From the NCBI GenBank assembly GCA_028868875.1, contig JAGWTS010000015.1, forward strand, positions 1 to 32,900: a stretch of 32,900 bases of DNA. The letters run 5' to 3'. Shown here piece by piece: positions 1 to 7,570 of the stretch. The stretch is from Burkholderiales bacterium (GTDB lineage Bacteria > Pseudomonadota > Gammaproteobacteria > Burkholderiales > Burkholderiaceae_C). Position 1 is the first letter of the stretch, and each line of letters starts with the position of its first letter. The position numbers and the translations under genes were made by a program. Under the pieces are notes generated by a model. That model searched no databases. It saw only the letters and a list, made by a program, of their open reading frames with translations, and was not told the origin of the DNA.

Positions 1-375
1 CTGGCCGATCTGTTCCTCGACACCTTCCCCTGCGGCGCCCACACCACCTGCAACGATGCGTTGTGGATGGGGCTGCCGGTGCTCACGCTGGTCGGGCGCA
101 GCTTCCCGGCGCGGGTGGCGGCCAGCCTGGTGAACGCCGTCGGCCTGCCCGAGATGGCGGCGCCCGATGCCGCGGCCTACGAAGAGCGGGCGGTGGCGCT
201 GGCGACCGTGCCGGGCGAGCTCGAGCGCATGCGCGACCATCTCTGGGACAACCGGCGCGACCTGCCGCTGTTCGACAACGAGCGCTTCACGGCGGAACTG
301 GGCGCGCTGTTCGAGCGCATGGTCGCGCGCTGGCGCGACGGGCTCGAACCGGTGGCGCTGCCGGCTGCGGGCTGA
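1..375 (+). CDS. O-GlcNAc transferase / SPINDLY-type glycosyltransferase, C-terminal end (partial)
   Basis: The frame is open from base 1 to a TGA at 373-375, so only the last 124 residues are present. The ORF-track start at base 61 is an internal TTG. The visible part starts with the family's recognisable block LFLDTFPCGAHTTCNDALW, followed by GLPVLTLVGRSFPARVAAS. This is the donor-sugar-binding C-terminal half of glycosyltransferase family 41 (OGT/SPINDLY). Such bacterial enzymes usually carry TPR repeats upstream, which would lie outside the window. Known members transfer a sugar to Ser/Thr of proteins. The location beside flagellar genes makes flagellin or another surface protein a possible acceptor, but that is inference. 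Its stop lies 3 bp from the stop of the convergent kinase gene, so no dedicated terminator fits between them. Confidence 0.85.
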   Translation: MADLFLDTFPCGAHTTCNDALWMGLPVLTLVGRSFPARVAASLVNAVGLPEMAAPDAAAYEERAVALATVPGELERMRDHLWDNRRDLPLFDNERFTAELGALFERMVARWRDGLEPVALPAAG

Positions 376-378
376 GGT

Positions 379-2694
379 TCAGGCCGAAGGCTCGGTCGCG
401 CGCGCGCCTGTCGCGCCTTCCTCGGCCGCTTCGACCTGCGGCGGCGCCTCGGGCGCCGCGTCCAGCGTGAACTCGAAGCACGCCCCTTCGCCCACGGCGC
501 CGCGGGCGCTGACACTGCCGCCGTGGCGCTCGACGATGCGCTGGACGATGCTCAGGCCAATTCCGGTGCCGTGGAATTCGTCGCCGCCGTGCAGGCGGTT
601 GAACGGCGTGAACAGGCGCCCGGCCAGCGCCGGGTCGAAGCCCACGCCGTTGTCGCACACGGCCACCCGCACGCGGCCATCGGGGTCGGTGCGGGCGCTC
701 ACGCTGACCCAGGGCCGCTCGACGCGGCGCGTGAACTTCGCGGAGTTGCCGAGCAGGTTGGCGAAGACGATGCGCAGCGGCGCCGGCGCGGCGAGCGCGC
801 GCAGGCCCGGCTCGATGCGCCATTCGATCTCGGCGCAGCGCTCCAGCGGAGCGAGGTCGTGCGCGACCTGGCGCGCGATGTGGCTCAGGTCGACGCCTTC
901 CTGCGGCATCGACTGCACGGTCGAGCGCGCCAGCAGCATGAGCGCGTCGACGGTGTCGCGCATGTGGTGCGCCGACTGCACCTGCAGCTCGATGAGTTGG
1001 CGCTCGTCGCTGTGCAGGCGCTCGCCGGCGCGGGCTTCGATGAGGTGGGCCAGGCCCTGGATGTGGGTGATGGGGGTGCGCAGCTCGTGCGCGAGCTGGC
1101 GCGAGAACGCCTCGAGGTCGCGGTTGAGCTGTTCCAGTTCGGCCGTGCGCGCCGCGACCGCGCGCTGCAGTTCCTCGTTGTGGCGCAGCAGCACGCGCTC
1201 GGCCTGCTTGCGCACCGTCACGTCGCGGCCGACGCCGTGGTAGCCGAGGAAGCGCCCCTGGCCGTCGAAGCGCGGGATGCCGCTGATCGAGAGCCAGGCG
1301 AACTTGCCGTCGCCCGTGGGCACCTCGAACTGGAGCGCGCGAAACGGACGCCGGGCCTCGAGGTCGGCATGGTGCTCGGCCCACTCGGCCGGGCTCAGGC
1401 TGTCGCGGTGGGCCTCCCAGCGCGCTCGCCCGAGCACGCGCTCGGCCAGGAAGGGCATGCGGCGCCTGAACTCGGGGGCCAGCGGCAGGACCCGGTGCTC
1501 GGCATCGGTTTCCCAGTACCAGTCGGAGGCCAGCCCCGCCATCAGCGACCAGCGCTGCTCGCTCGCGGCCAGGCGCTCGTGCGCGGCCTTGCGCTCGGTG
1601 ATGTCGCGGCCCACGCCTTCGTAGCCGACGAACTCGCCGAAGGCATCCACCCGCGGCCGGCCGCTGATCGCGACCCAGCGAACCTGGTTGCCCTGGCGCC
1701 CGAAGACGCGGAACTCGAGGTCGCGAAGCGCCTGCATGCGCTCGAGGCCCTCGCGATAGCGGTCCCAGCCGATGGCCGGCGCCTCGAAGAACGGGACCTC
1801 GTCGCGGCGGCGCCCGATCAGGTCCTCCTGGGCCCAGCCGAGGACGCCGGTCATCGGCGGCGTGCCGGCGATCCAGCACAGGCGCTGCTCGGTGTCGGTC
1901 TCCCAGTACCAGTCGGCCGACAGGTCGGCGAGCGCGCGCCAGCGCCGATCCGACTCGCCGAGCACGCCCTCGACGCCGGTGGCCAGCGCATCGAAGGCCG
2001 AGGGCGCGCCCAGCCGGTCGTTGCGCAGGTTCTGCACCGCGTCGTGCCAGTTGCCGCTTTCGAGCGAGTCCGAGAACTCGTGCAGCGAACTGCGCAGGCG
2101 CTGGCGCTGCCGCCACAGGCCGTGCAGCGGCAGCAGCAGGCTCGCGACGAGGGTGGCCATGAGCAGCTCGATCCCGCGCTCGACCTCGCCCTGGCGCAGG
2201 TCGATGGCGCTGCGCAGGTCGGAGGCGATGCGCGCCGAGCGCGCCGCGAGGTCGTCGAGCGCGGCGGCGTCGGGCCGCACCGGCAGGGCGCTGAAGTGGC
2301 GGCGCAGGACGTCGATCTCCACGCTCGCCAGGCCGGCCCGGCGCGCCGTGGCGGCGAGGCGTTCGATGCTCGAGGCGGTGGCGCGGCGCGCCGCCGCGAT
2401 CGGCCCGGCAGCGGCGGCGCCGACGCGGCTGTCGGCGCCGATGGGGGCGCCGCTGTCGGTGCCTGCGGCGGCCATCGCGAGACGGCCGAGGGAAAGGCAG
2501 ACATCGCCGGCATCGGCGAGGGCCGAGGTATCGGGCAGGCGGTACAGGAGCACGAAGACCACGAGCGCGGTGGCGAGCGCTGCGGCCAGCAGCCAGAACC
2601 AGGCGCCGACGACGGAGCGGCGCAGGCTCTGCAACAGGGGACGCGCGGCACCCGGCGCCGCCTCGGACTCGAGAACGTCTTCGCTCTTACCCAA
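379..2694 (-). CDS. Membrane-anchored hybrid-free sensor histidine kinase with two PAS domains
   Basis: The product is 771 aa. A hydrophobic segment at about 28-50 and a second at about 176-193 enclose a roughly 125-residue putative periplasmic sensor region. Two tandem PAS modules follow (about 250-368 and 380-497), each opening with the same DWYWETD signature and closing with a GRD(I/V)T PAC-type end. The transmitter core has the H-box FSRQLAHELRTP with phospho-acceptor His536, the N-box NLLGNSAKF (about 646-654), the G1 box DNGVGFD and the G2 box GTGIGL. There is no receiver domain, so the partner regulator must be elsewhere. The start is TTG at 2694, with GGAG about 10 nt upstream. No better ATG is available, so the exact start is less sure. 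The gene lies 221 bp downstream of flgN on the same strand and might be reached by read-through from the flgM promoter. The ligand cannot be inferred. Confidence 0.88.
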   Translation of the reverse strand: MGKSEDVLESEAAPGAARPLLQSLRRSVVGAWFWLLAAALATALVVFVLLYRLPDTSALADAGDVCLSLGRLAMAAAGTDSGAPIGADSRVGAAAAGPIAAARRATASSIERLAATARRAGLASVEIDVLRRHFSALPVRPDAAALDDLAARSARIASDLRSAIDLRQGEVERGIELLMATLVASLLLPLHGLWRQRQRLRSSLHEFSDSLESGNWHDAVQNLRNDRLGAPSAFDALATGVEGVLGESDRRWRALADLSADWYWETDTEQRLCWIAGTPPMTGVLGWAQEDLIGRRRDEVPFFEAPAIGWDRYREGLERMQALRDLEFRVFGRQGNQVRWVAISGRPRVDAFGEFVGYEGVGRDITERKAAHERLAASEQRWSLMAGLASDWYWETDAEHRVLPLAPEFRRRMPFLAERVLGRARWEAHRDSLSPAEWAEHHADLEARRPFRALQFEVPTGDGKFAWLSISGIPRFDGQGRFLGYHGVGRDVTVRKQAERVLLRHNEELQRAVAARTAELEQLNRDLEAFSRQLAHELRTPITHIQGLAHLIEARAGERLHSDERQLIELQVQSAHHMRDTVDALMLLARSTVQSMPQEGVDLSHIARQVAHDLAPLERCAEIEWRIEPGLRALAAPAPLRIVFANLLGNSAKFTRRVERPWVSVSARTDPDGRVRVAVCDNGVGFDPALAGRLFTPFNRLHGGDEFHGTGIGLSIVQRIVERHGGSVSARGAVGEGACFEFTLDAAPEAPPQVEAAEEGATGARATEPSA

Positions 2695-2856
2695 CGCTGG
2701 CTGGCTCCGTGCTGCACCTTGGAGGTCGGTGCTTTGCGCGTCCCTGTTGTGGCGGATGCGGGGCTTCCGTCATCCGCTTTCTTGTAACGGATTGTGGCGC
2801 CAAACCCCGCGCGGCCAGTACCGCAGCAGGGCTTAATTTGATCGATGAAGGATGCT

Positions 2857-2907
2857 TTGTTGCTTCGGCAACAACGCGGCCGGGCGCAGCCGCCGCGCGG
2901 CGGCTGC
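2857..2907. other. Two tandem perfect hairpins in the flgN-kinase gap
   Basis: The 221-bp gap 2695-2915 holds no gene. It contains a perfect 22-nt palindrome (2886-2907, arms GCAGCCGCCG / CGGCGGCTGC). Twelve bases away is an 18-nt hairpin (2857-2874) with 7-bp arms TTGTTGC / GCAACAA around TTCG; read on the plus strand this is a C(UUCG)G tetraloop. On the minus strand both lie just after the flgN stop, so they could end or attenuate the flgM-flgN transcript. No T-run follows on either strand, so a classical intrinsic terminator is not supported. The rest of the gap should hold the kinase promoter, but I could not pick one with confidence. Confidence 0.45.
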
Positions 2908-2915
2908 GGTCGGGG

Positions 2916-3314
2916 TCAGGCCAGGGCGCTGCCGGTGCGGCCGTTGCGGTCGCTGCCGCCGCCGGACGCATAGATCGGGGTCGACAGCCCGGGCAGGAGG
3001 ACATCGATGGCCCGGTCGAGCGCGGCGGTGGCGCGCGCGAGGGCTTCGCGCTGGGCCGCGACCTGGCCGCCGGCCAGCGCGAGGCGATGGCGCAGCGCCG
3101 ACGGCACGCCGCCCTGGCGCGCGGCGCGCGTGAAGTGGTCGATCGCGGCCGCGAGCGCACGATGCAGGGCCGCGGCCTCGGACTCGATGGCGGCACAGTC
3201 GTAGCGTTCGAGCGCCTGGCCGAGCGCGGCCAGGCGTTGTTCGACGGCGCTCAACGGCGGCTCGAGCGCGGCAACGCGTTCGATCGCAAGCATCTCGGCG
3301 GCAGTGGTCATCAT
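2916..3314 (-). CDS. flgN: Flagellar export chaperone FlgN
   Basis: This 132-aa, all-helical, Ala/Leu/Arg-rich protein has no membrane segment. Its length and position directly after flgM identify it as FlgN, the cytoplasmic chaperone that escorts the hook-filament junction proteins FlgK and FlgL (both encoded further on) to the flagellar export gate. The primary sequence of FlgN is poorly conserved, so the call rests partly on synteny. The ORF track begins 8 codons upstream. I prefer the ATG at 3314 (residues MMTTAAEML), because AGGGG sits 8 nt before it; a second ATG follows immediately. It starts 20 bp after the flgM stop and is probably cotranscribed with flgM. The C-terminus is a Gly/Ser-rich tail that looks disordered. 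Confidence 0.85.
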   Translation of the reverse strand: MMTTAAEMLAIERVAALEPPLSAVEQRLAALGQALERYDCAAIESEAAALHRALAAAIDHFTRAARQGGVPSALRHRLALAGGQVAAQREALARATAALDRAIDVLLPGLSTPIYASGGGSDRNGRTGSALA

Positions 3315-3334
3315 GCGAGAGACCCCTGGAGGGT

Positions 3335-3625
3335 TCAATTGGAGGTGGCGCCCAGGCGTTCCCGGGCGTTCGCGATCAGCTTGTCGGCGATGACCTCGGG
3401 ATGGACCTGGTAGGTGCCCTTGGCGATGGAGCTGGAAATCGACGCGACCTTGACCTTGTCGAAGCTGCCCTCGCCGCTGGTTCCTGCAACCTGGGCCGCC
3501 GACGAGAGCGCCACTTTCGCGCTCGGTTCGGTGGCCTGGCCTGCGGGCGCCGGCGCCGAGGCCGACTTGCGCTCGCCGGCAACGGGGGTCGCCGTCGGCT
3601 TGTTATCGAGAGGACCGATCTTCAT
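3335..3625 (-). CDS. flgM: Anti-sigma-28 factor FlgM
   Basis: The product is 96 aa and starts MKIGPLDN. A disordered, Ala/Pro/Ser-rich N-terminal half is followed by the conserved region FDKVKVASISSSIAKGTYQV and VIADKLIANARE. This C-terminal part is the sigma-28-binding helical segment typical of FlgM. FlgM holds FliA (sigma-28) inactive until the hook-basal body is finished and is then exported through it. The ORF track extends to 3742, but the ATG at 3625 has GGAG six bases upstream and gives the usual N-terminus. The gene is preceded by a FliA promoter (3680-3707), consistent with the well-known autogenous feedback on flgM. Confidence 0.95.
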   Translation of the reverse strand: MKIGPLDNKPTATPVAGERKSASAPAPAGQATEPSAKVALSSAAQVAGTSGEGSFDKVKVASISSSIAKGTYQVHPEVIADKLIANARERLGATSN

Positions 3626-3679
3626 GGTGGGCTCCAATGGGGTGCGCCGGATTGGCGCTTCCCCTTTGACATGTTCGCT

Positions 3680-3707
3680 GTATCGGACGCGTCGATCCCG
3701 AACTTTA
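3680..3707 (-). promoter_or_regulatory. Sigma-28 (FliA) promoter of flgM-flgN
   Basis: Reading the minus strand, TAAAGTTC is followed after 12 nt by TCCGATAC. The enterobacterial FliA consensus is TAAAGTTT-N11-GCCGATAA, so the -35 matches 7 of 8 and the -10 matches 6 of 8, with one extra base of spacing. The element lies about 55 nt upstream of the flgM ATG, giving a short leader with a GGAG ribosome site. The flgA stop (3768) is only about 60 bp upstream, so flgM can be transcribed both from flgA and from this late promoter. Confidence 0.75.
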
Positions 3708-3767
3708 GGCTCGACGCGCCGATTTTCGCCCAACCCCCGCAAACAAGGGGGATCGATGTCCCGGCGC

Positions 3768-4505
3768 TCACAAATCCAGGTCCAGGCGGTGGTCGGCCGC
3801 CGGCATGCCGCTGACGATGCGGCCGTTGTCCAGGCGCACGCGCGCGCTCTGGCCTTCGATGCCGTTGTTCAGCGCCTGGCCCTGGCTGCTGACCGAGAAG
3901 CCGGTTCCCTTCGCGACGACGCTCACCGTGTCGCCCGCGGCGAACCATTCGCGCGGCCGGATGTCGGTGCTGCGCACCGGCTGGCCGGCGCCGACCGGAT
4001 GCGAGAGCTGGCGCCCGACCAGGGTGTCGGCGTCGGTGGTCGGCAAGGCCGGATCGGCGGCCCAGTCGACCTCGGCGCGTTCGAGTCCGGCCTGTTCGAG
4101 CACGGCGCCGGCAGGCAGGGCGCGCGTGCTCACGAGGGCCGGCGCGAACACCTGCACCGTGACCGGCAGGAACACGTTCCAGGGGCTCGGGCCTTCGACG
4201 CAGCGCAGGCCGATGCGGGTATGGCCCCAGGGCCGCATGCCGTCGGGCACGTAGGTCTGGATGCGGTTGCAGGCGGCCAGATGCAGGCGCGGGTCGAGCT
4301 GGCCGGCGCTGGCCTGGATGCGTGCGTCGCGCGGCGCGAGCGCGGCCGCCGACTCGCGCGCCAGCGCGACCGCGGCGTCGACGCTCGCGGCCGGCAGTTC
4401 GCCCGCGCTGCAGGGGCCGCCCGCGAGCGCGCCGATCAGGGCGAAGGCGGCCGTGGCGGCGGTCGTGGCGGAGGGGAGGCGAAAGGGGAGGGCGGGCTTT
4501 TTCAC
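3768..4505 (-). CDS. flgA: Flagellar basal body P-ring formation protein FlgA
   Basis: FlgA is the periplasmic chaperone for assembly of the P ring made by FlgI. From a GTG start at 4505 the product is 245 aa. It begins with KK, then a hydrophobic stretch ending near GGPCSA, a convincing Sec signal peptide. The mature part ends with the SAF-type module typical of FlgA (ALPAGAVLEQAGLERAEVDW, then VGRQLSHPVGAGQPV and GDTVSVVAKGTGFSVS, with a closing RVRLDNGRIVSG). The longer 292-aa ORF in the track would place about 47 unlikely residues before the signal peptide and run into the flgB start region, so I reject it. No strong ribosome site precedes the GTG, so the start is moderately certain. It is divergent from flgB. 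Confidence 0.9.
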   Translation of the reverse strand: MKKPALPFRLPSATTAATAAFALIGALAGGPCSAGELPAASVDAAVALARESAAALAPRDARIQASAGQLDPRLHLAACNRIQTYVPDGMRPWGHTRIGLRCVEGPSPWNVFLPVTVQVFAPALVSTRALPAGAVLEQAGLERAEVDWAADPALPTTDADTLVGRQLSHPVGAGQPVRSTDIRPREWFAAGDTVSVVAKGTGFSVSSQGQALNNGIEGQSARVRLDNGRIVSGMPAADHRLDLDL

Positions 4506-4629
4506 GAGGCTGAATCTAGCGGTGCGGGGCCGGCCCCGGGCCCGGAACAGCGGGGTCTTGGCCCCCTTATTCGGACTTAAGCCGCGCGCCGGTGCTGCGC
4601 AGAATCGGCACCAGGAGCCAAGCCCCGCC
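4506..4629. promoter_or_regulatory. Divergent flgA / flgB intergenic control region
   Basis: This 124-bp gap must hold the promoters for flgA (minus) and the long flgB operon (plus). The sequence contains a 12-nt palindrome GGGGCCGGCCCC (4526-4537) overlapping CCGGGCCCGG, and an AT-richer island CTTATTCGGACTTAAG near 4566-4581 that is the likeliest melting region. AGGAG occurs 12 nt before the flgB ATG. I see neither a clear sigma-28 element nor a convincing FlhDC box, so the promoter class is not decided here. Confidence 0.5.
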
Positions 4630-5031
4630 ATGAGCCTTCCCAACACCGGATCGATCGACTTCCTCGGCCAGGCGCTGGTGCTGCGTTCGGAACGTCAGCG
4701 CCTGATCGCCAGCAACATCGCCAACGCGGACACGCCGGGCTATGTGGCGCGCGATTTCGACTTCGCCCAGGCCTTGCGCGAGGCCACCGCCGGCGGCCGC
4801 GACAACTCGCTCGGCGGCCCGATCGCGGGCGACCTCGTCGGCGATGCCGGCGCCGGCAGCCCGCCGCGCCTGAACTACGCGCTCTCGGCCCAGACCAGCC
4901 TGGACAACAACACCGTGGACATGGACCGCGAGCGCGCCGCGTTCGCCGACAACGCGCTCAAGTTCGAGTCGACCCTGCGCTTCATCGGCTCCAAGGTCAG
5001 CGACCAGCTCGCGGCGATGAAGACGCAGTGA
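4630..5031 (+). CDS. flgB: Flagellar basal body rod protein FlgB
   Basis: The 133-aa product is a proximal rod subunit of the flagellar basal body, exported through the type III flagellar apparatus. The N-terminal flagellar rod motif is present (QRLIASNIANADTPGYVARD), with a C-terminal heptad region (MDRERAAFADNALKFESTL) that packs into the rod. The ORF track extends 123 codons upstream, but that stretch is antisense to flgA. The ATG at 4630 gives the normal N-terminus and length. It is the first gene of the flgB-flgL run. Confidence 0.95.
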   Translation: MSLPNTGSIDFLGQALVLRSERQRLIASNIANADTPGYVARDFDFAQALREATAGGRDNSLGGPIAGDLVGDAGAGSPPRLNYALSAQTSLDNNTVDMDRERAAFADNALKFESTLRFIGSKVSDQLAAMKTQ

Positions 5032-5061
5032 AGAAGACCCCGCAAGGCCCGATGCCCCGGC

Positions 5062-5081
5062 GCCGCCGCTGCCGCGGCGGC
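5062..5081. other. GC-rich hairpin between flgB and flgC
   Basis: Perfect 8-bp arms GCCGCCGC / GCGGCGGC flank a TGCC loop, in the 68-bp gap just before the flgC ribosome site (AAAGGA). There is no T-run, so it is not an intrinsic terminator. It could influence mRNA processing or stability inside the operon, or be a chance result of high GC. Confidence 0.4.
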
Positions 5082-5099
5082 CGCTGAAAGGAACCCCGC

Positions 5100-5516
5100 A
5101 TGAGCATGCTGCAGATCTTCGACGTCGCCGGCAGCGCGGTGAGCGCGCAAAGCCAGCGCCTGAACGTCGTCGCCTCCAACCTCGCCAACGTCGACACCGT
5201 GGCCGGGCCCGACGGCCAGGCCTACAAGGCGCGCCAGGTCGTGTTCCAGACCCTGATGATGGGCCGGGGCTCGCAGCCCGAGGCGGCGGCCGGGGTGCGC
5301 GTGGCCGCGGTCACCGAAGACGAGAGCGCGGGCCGGCGCGTGCTCGACCCGAAGAACCCGAGCGCCGACGCCGACGGCTACGTGACCTACAGCAACGTCA
5401 ATGCGGTGCAGGAGATGGTCAACATGATCTCGGCCTCGCGCTCGTACCAGAACGACATCGAGGTGATGAACACCGCGAAGACGCTGCTGCAGAAGACCCT
5501 GCAGCTCGGCCAATGA
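5100..5516 (+). CDS. flgC: Flagellar basal body rod protein FlgC
   Basis: The product is 138 aa, the normal FlgC length. The N-terminus has the rod signature SQRLNVVASNLANVDTV, and the C-terminus has VNAVQEMVNMISASRSYQND, followed by a helical end (TAKTLLQKTLQLGQ). FlgC is a proximal rod component exported after FlgB. The start is supported by AAAGGA 7 nt upstream of the ATG. It is followed 20 bp later by flgD. Confidence 0.96.
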   Translation: MSMLQIFDVAGSAVSAQSQRLNVVASNLANVDTVAGPDGQAYKARQVVFQTLMMGRGSQPEAAAGVRVAAVTEDESAGRRVLDPKNPSADADGYVTYSNVNAVQEMVNMISASRSYQNDIEVMNTAKTLLQKTLQLGQ

Positions 5517-5536
5517 CCTCCTTTCGGGAACCCTGA

Positions 5537-6250
5537 ATGACCACCTCCTCCAGCGCGACCACCCAGAGTTCGACCAACGCCGCGATCTTCGCGTCGATCA
5601 ACGCGAACGCGAAGGCCGCCGCGACGACGGGCGCGAGCGCGAGCGGCGGCTCCTCGTCGGCCGCGATGGCGGCGGTGAGCCCGAGCACCTTCCTCACGCT
5701 GCTCGTCACGCAGATGCAGAACCAGGATCCGTTGAGCCCGATGGACAACTCGCAGATGACGAGCCAGCTGGCCCAGATCAACACGGTCTCGGGCATCAAC
5801 ACGCTCAACACCTCGGTCCAGTCGCTCAACACCCAGCTCGTGCAGATGCAGGCGCTGCAGGCGGCCACGCTCGTGGGCCAGAACGTCACCGTCCCGGGCA
5901 ACGATCTCACGATCAAGGGCGGCAGCGGCCAGGGCGCCTTCAAGCTCGCGGGCGCCGCCGACAGCGTCACGGTCCAGGTGCTCGACCCGAGCGGCCAGGT
6001 CGTCGCCAACCAGAGCCTGGGCGCGATGCCCGCCGGCGTGCAGGGCATCAGCTGGCCCGCCGGCACGCTCGCCGACGCCAGCCCGGGCTACACCTTCAAG
6101 GTCGCCGCGACCCAGGGCGGGGCGGCGGTGCCGACGACCGCGCTCATGCTCGACAAGGTCAACTCGGTCTTCACCAGCAACGGCGTGCTCACGCTCGACC
6201 TGCAGAACTCGGGCAACGTGCCCTACACCTCCGTCCAGTCACTCAACTGA
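5537..6250 (+). CDS. flgD: Flagellar hook assembly (hook-capping) protein FlgD
   Basis: FlgD forms the temporary scaffold cap that guides polymerisation of the hook protein FlgE. The 237-aa product has a Ser/Ala/Thr-rich leader, then the hallmark STFLTLLVTQMQNQDPLSPM block with DNSQMTSQLAQINTV, and a coiled-coil stretch (GINTLNTSVQSLNTQLVQMQ). The C-terminal half (about 110-225) has the FlgD Ig-like/Tudor fold pattern (GQNVTVPGNDLTIKGG, then VQVLDPSGQVV). GGGAA lies about 7 nt before the ATG. The order flgC-flgD-flgE is canonical. Confidence 0.95.
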   Translation: MTTSSSATTQSSTNAAIFASINANAKAAATTGASASGGSSSAAMAAVSPSTFLTLLVTQMQNQDPLSPMDNSQMTSQLAQINTVSGINTLNTSVQSLNTQLVQMQALQAATLVGQNVTVPGNDLTIKGGSGQGAFKLAGAADSVTVQVLDPSGQVVANQSLGAMPAGVQGISWPAGTLADASPGYTFKVAATQGGAAVPTTALMLDKVNSVFTSNGVLTLDLQNSGNVPYTSVQSLN

Positions 6251-6263
6251 AAAGGACTCCGCG

Positions 6264-7568
6264 ATGAGCTTCCAACAAGGCCTCTCAGGGCTCGCCGCGT
6301 CGAGCAGCGATCTCGACGTCATCGGCAACAACATCGCCAACGCGAACACCTTCGGCGCCAAGTCGTCGACCGCGGTGTTCGCCGACATGTACGCCAACGC
6401 CATCAGCGGGGCGGGCGGGAGCCAGGTCGGCATCGGCGCGACCATGGCCACCGTGGCCCAGCAGTTCACCCAGGGCACGATCACGAGCACCGGCAATCCG
6501 CTGGACGTCGCGATCAACGGCAGCGGCTTCTTCGAGCTCGCGGACAAGGCCGGCACCCTCAGCTACAGCCGCAACGGCCAGTTCCAGCTCAACAGCACGG
6601 GCTACATCGTCAACTCCGGCGGCCTGCAGCTGATGGGCTACCCGGCGAACTCGAACGGCGTGATCCAGCCCGGCGCCGCGTCGCCGCTGCAACTGCCCAC
6701 CGCCGGCATCGCGCCGCAGGTGACCTCGAAGTCCTCGCTCCAGCTCAACCTCAGCTCCGGCGCCGCGATCACCGCGCCCACCACGTCGCCGGCCATCAAT
6801 TTCTCCGACGCCACGACCTACAACAACGCGACCTCGCAGTCGATCTACGACGCGCAGGGCGAGGCGATCGACATGACCTACTACTTCCAGCACGCGCCCG
6901 ACACCACCACCGGCACGGCCCCGAGCACCACCACCACCAACACCTGGAACGTCTTCGCCACCGCGAACGGCACGACGGTCAGTGGCACCACGGCCGCGCC
7001 GACCCCCCTGGCCCAGGTCCAGTTCGACGCCACCAAGGGCACCTGGGTGAGCAGCAGCGCCGGCAATCCGGCGACCGTGACGACGCCGCCCTCGCTCACC
7101 AACGCGGCCGGCGTGCCCATCCCGTCGTTCTCGTTCAAGGTCGACCTGAGCGGCATGACCCAGTACGGCTCGGCCTTCGGGGTCACGAACCAGACCCAGG
7201 ACGGCTACGCGCCGGGCCAGCTCGCCGGCATCACGATCGGCCAGTCGGGCATCATCACGGCGAACTACAGCAACGGCCAGACCCAGGCCGCAGGCCAGCT
7301 CGAGCTGGCCAACTTCCGCAATCCGCAGGGGCTGCAGGCGCAAAGCGGCAACATCTGGAGCGCGACCGCGGCCTCGGGCAACCCGATCGTCGGCGTCGCC
7401 GGCCAGGGCAACCTCGGCGTGCTGCAGTCGGGCGCGCTCGAAGCCTCGAACGTCGACCTCACGGGCCAGCTCGTGGGCATGATCACGGCCCAGCGCGTGT
7501 ACCAGGCCAACGCACAGACGATCAAGACCCAGGACGCGGTGATGCAGACGCTGGTGAGCCTGCAGTAA
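6264..7568 (+). CDS. flgE: Flagellar hook protein FlgE
   Basis: FlgE is the structural subunit of the flagellar hook, the flexible joint between rod and filament. The 434-aa product begins MSFQQGLSGLAASSSDLDVI with GNNIANANTFGAKSS, the usual flagellar rod/hook N-terminus. It contains NPLDVAINGSGFFEL and YSRNGQFQLNSTGYIV, and ends with the hook C-terminal block LVGMITAQRVYQANAQTIKT. The central D1/D2 region (about 150-330) is rich in Thr, Ser and Ala and is the variable, surface-exposed part. A good AAAGGA site lies about 8 nt before the ATG. Confidence 0.96.
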   Translation: MSFQQGLSGLAASSSDLDVIGNNIANANTFGAKSSTAVFADMYANAISGAGGSQVGIGATMATVAQQFTQGTITSTGNPLDVAINGSGFFELADKAGTLSYSRNGQFQLNSTGYIVNSGGLQLMGYPANSNGVIQPGAASPLQLPTAGIAPQVTSKSSLQLNLSSGAAITAPTTSPAINFSDATTYNNATSQSIYDAQGEAIDMTYYFQHAPDTTTGTAPSTTTTNTWNVFATANGTTVSGTTAAPTPLAQVQFDATKGTWVSSSAGNPATVTTPPSLTNAAGVPIPSFSFKVDLSGMTQYGSAFGVTNQTQDGYAPGQLAGITIGQSGIITANYSNGQTQAAGQLELANFRNPQGLQAQSGNIWSATAASGNPIVGVAGQGNLGVLQSGALEASNVDLTGQLVGMITAQRVYQANAQTIKTQDAVMQTLVSLQ

Positions 7569-7570
7569 CC

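Noticed and set aside
523-2787. 754-aa plus-strand ORF opposite the first histidine kinase (and 609-aa minus ORF 287-2116)
   Set aside because: Both are shadow frames of the 771-aa kinase, which carries all conserved kinase boxes.
4594-4617. Sigma-54-like GG-N10-GC sequence (TGGTGCCGATTCTGC, minus strand) upstream of flgA
   Set aside because: Only the GG/GC pair and a few positions fit, it is a single weak match in GC-rich DNA, and no enhancer-binding-protein context is visible.
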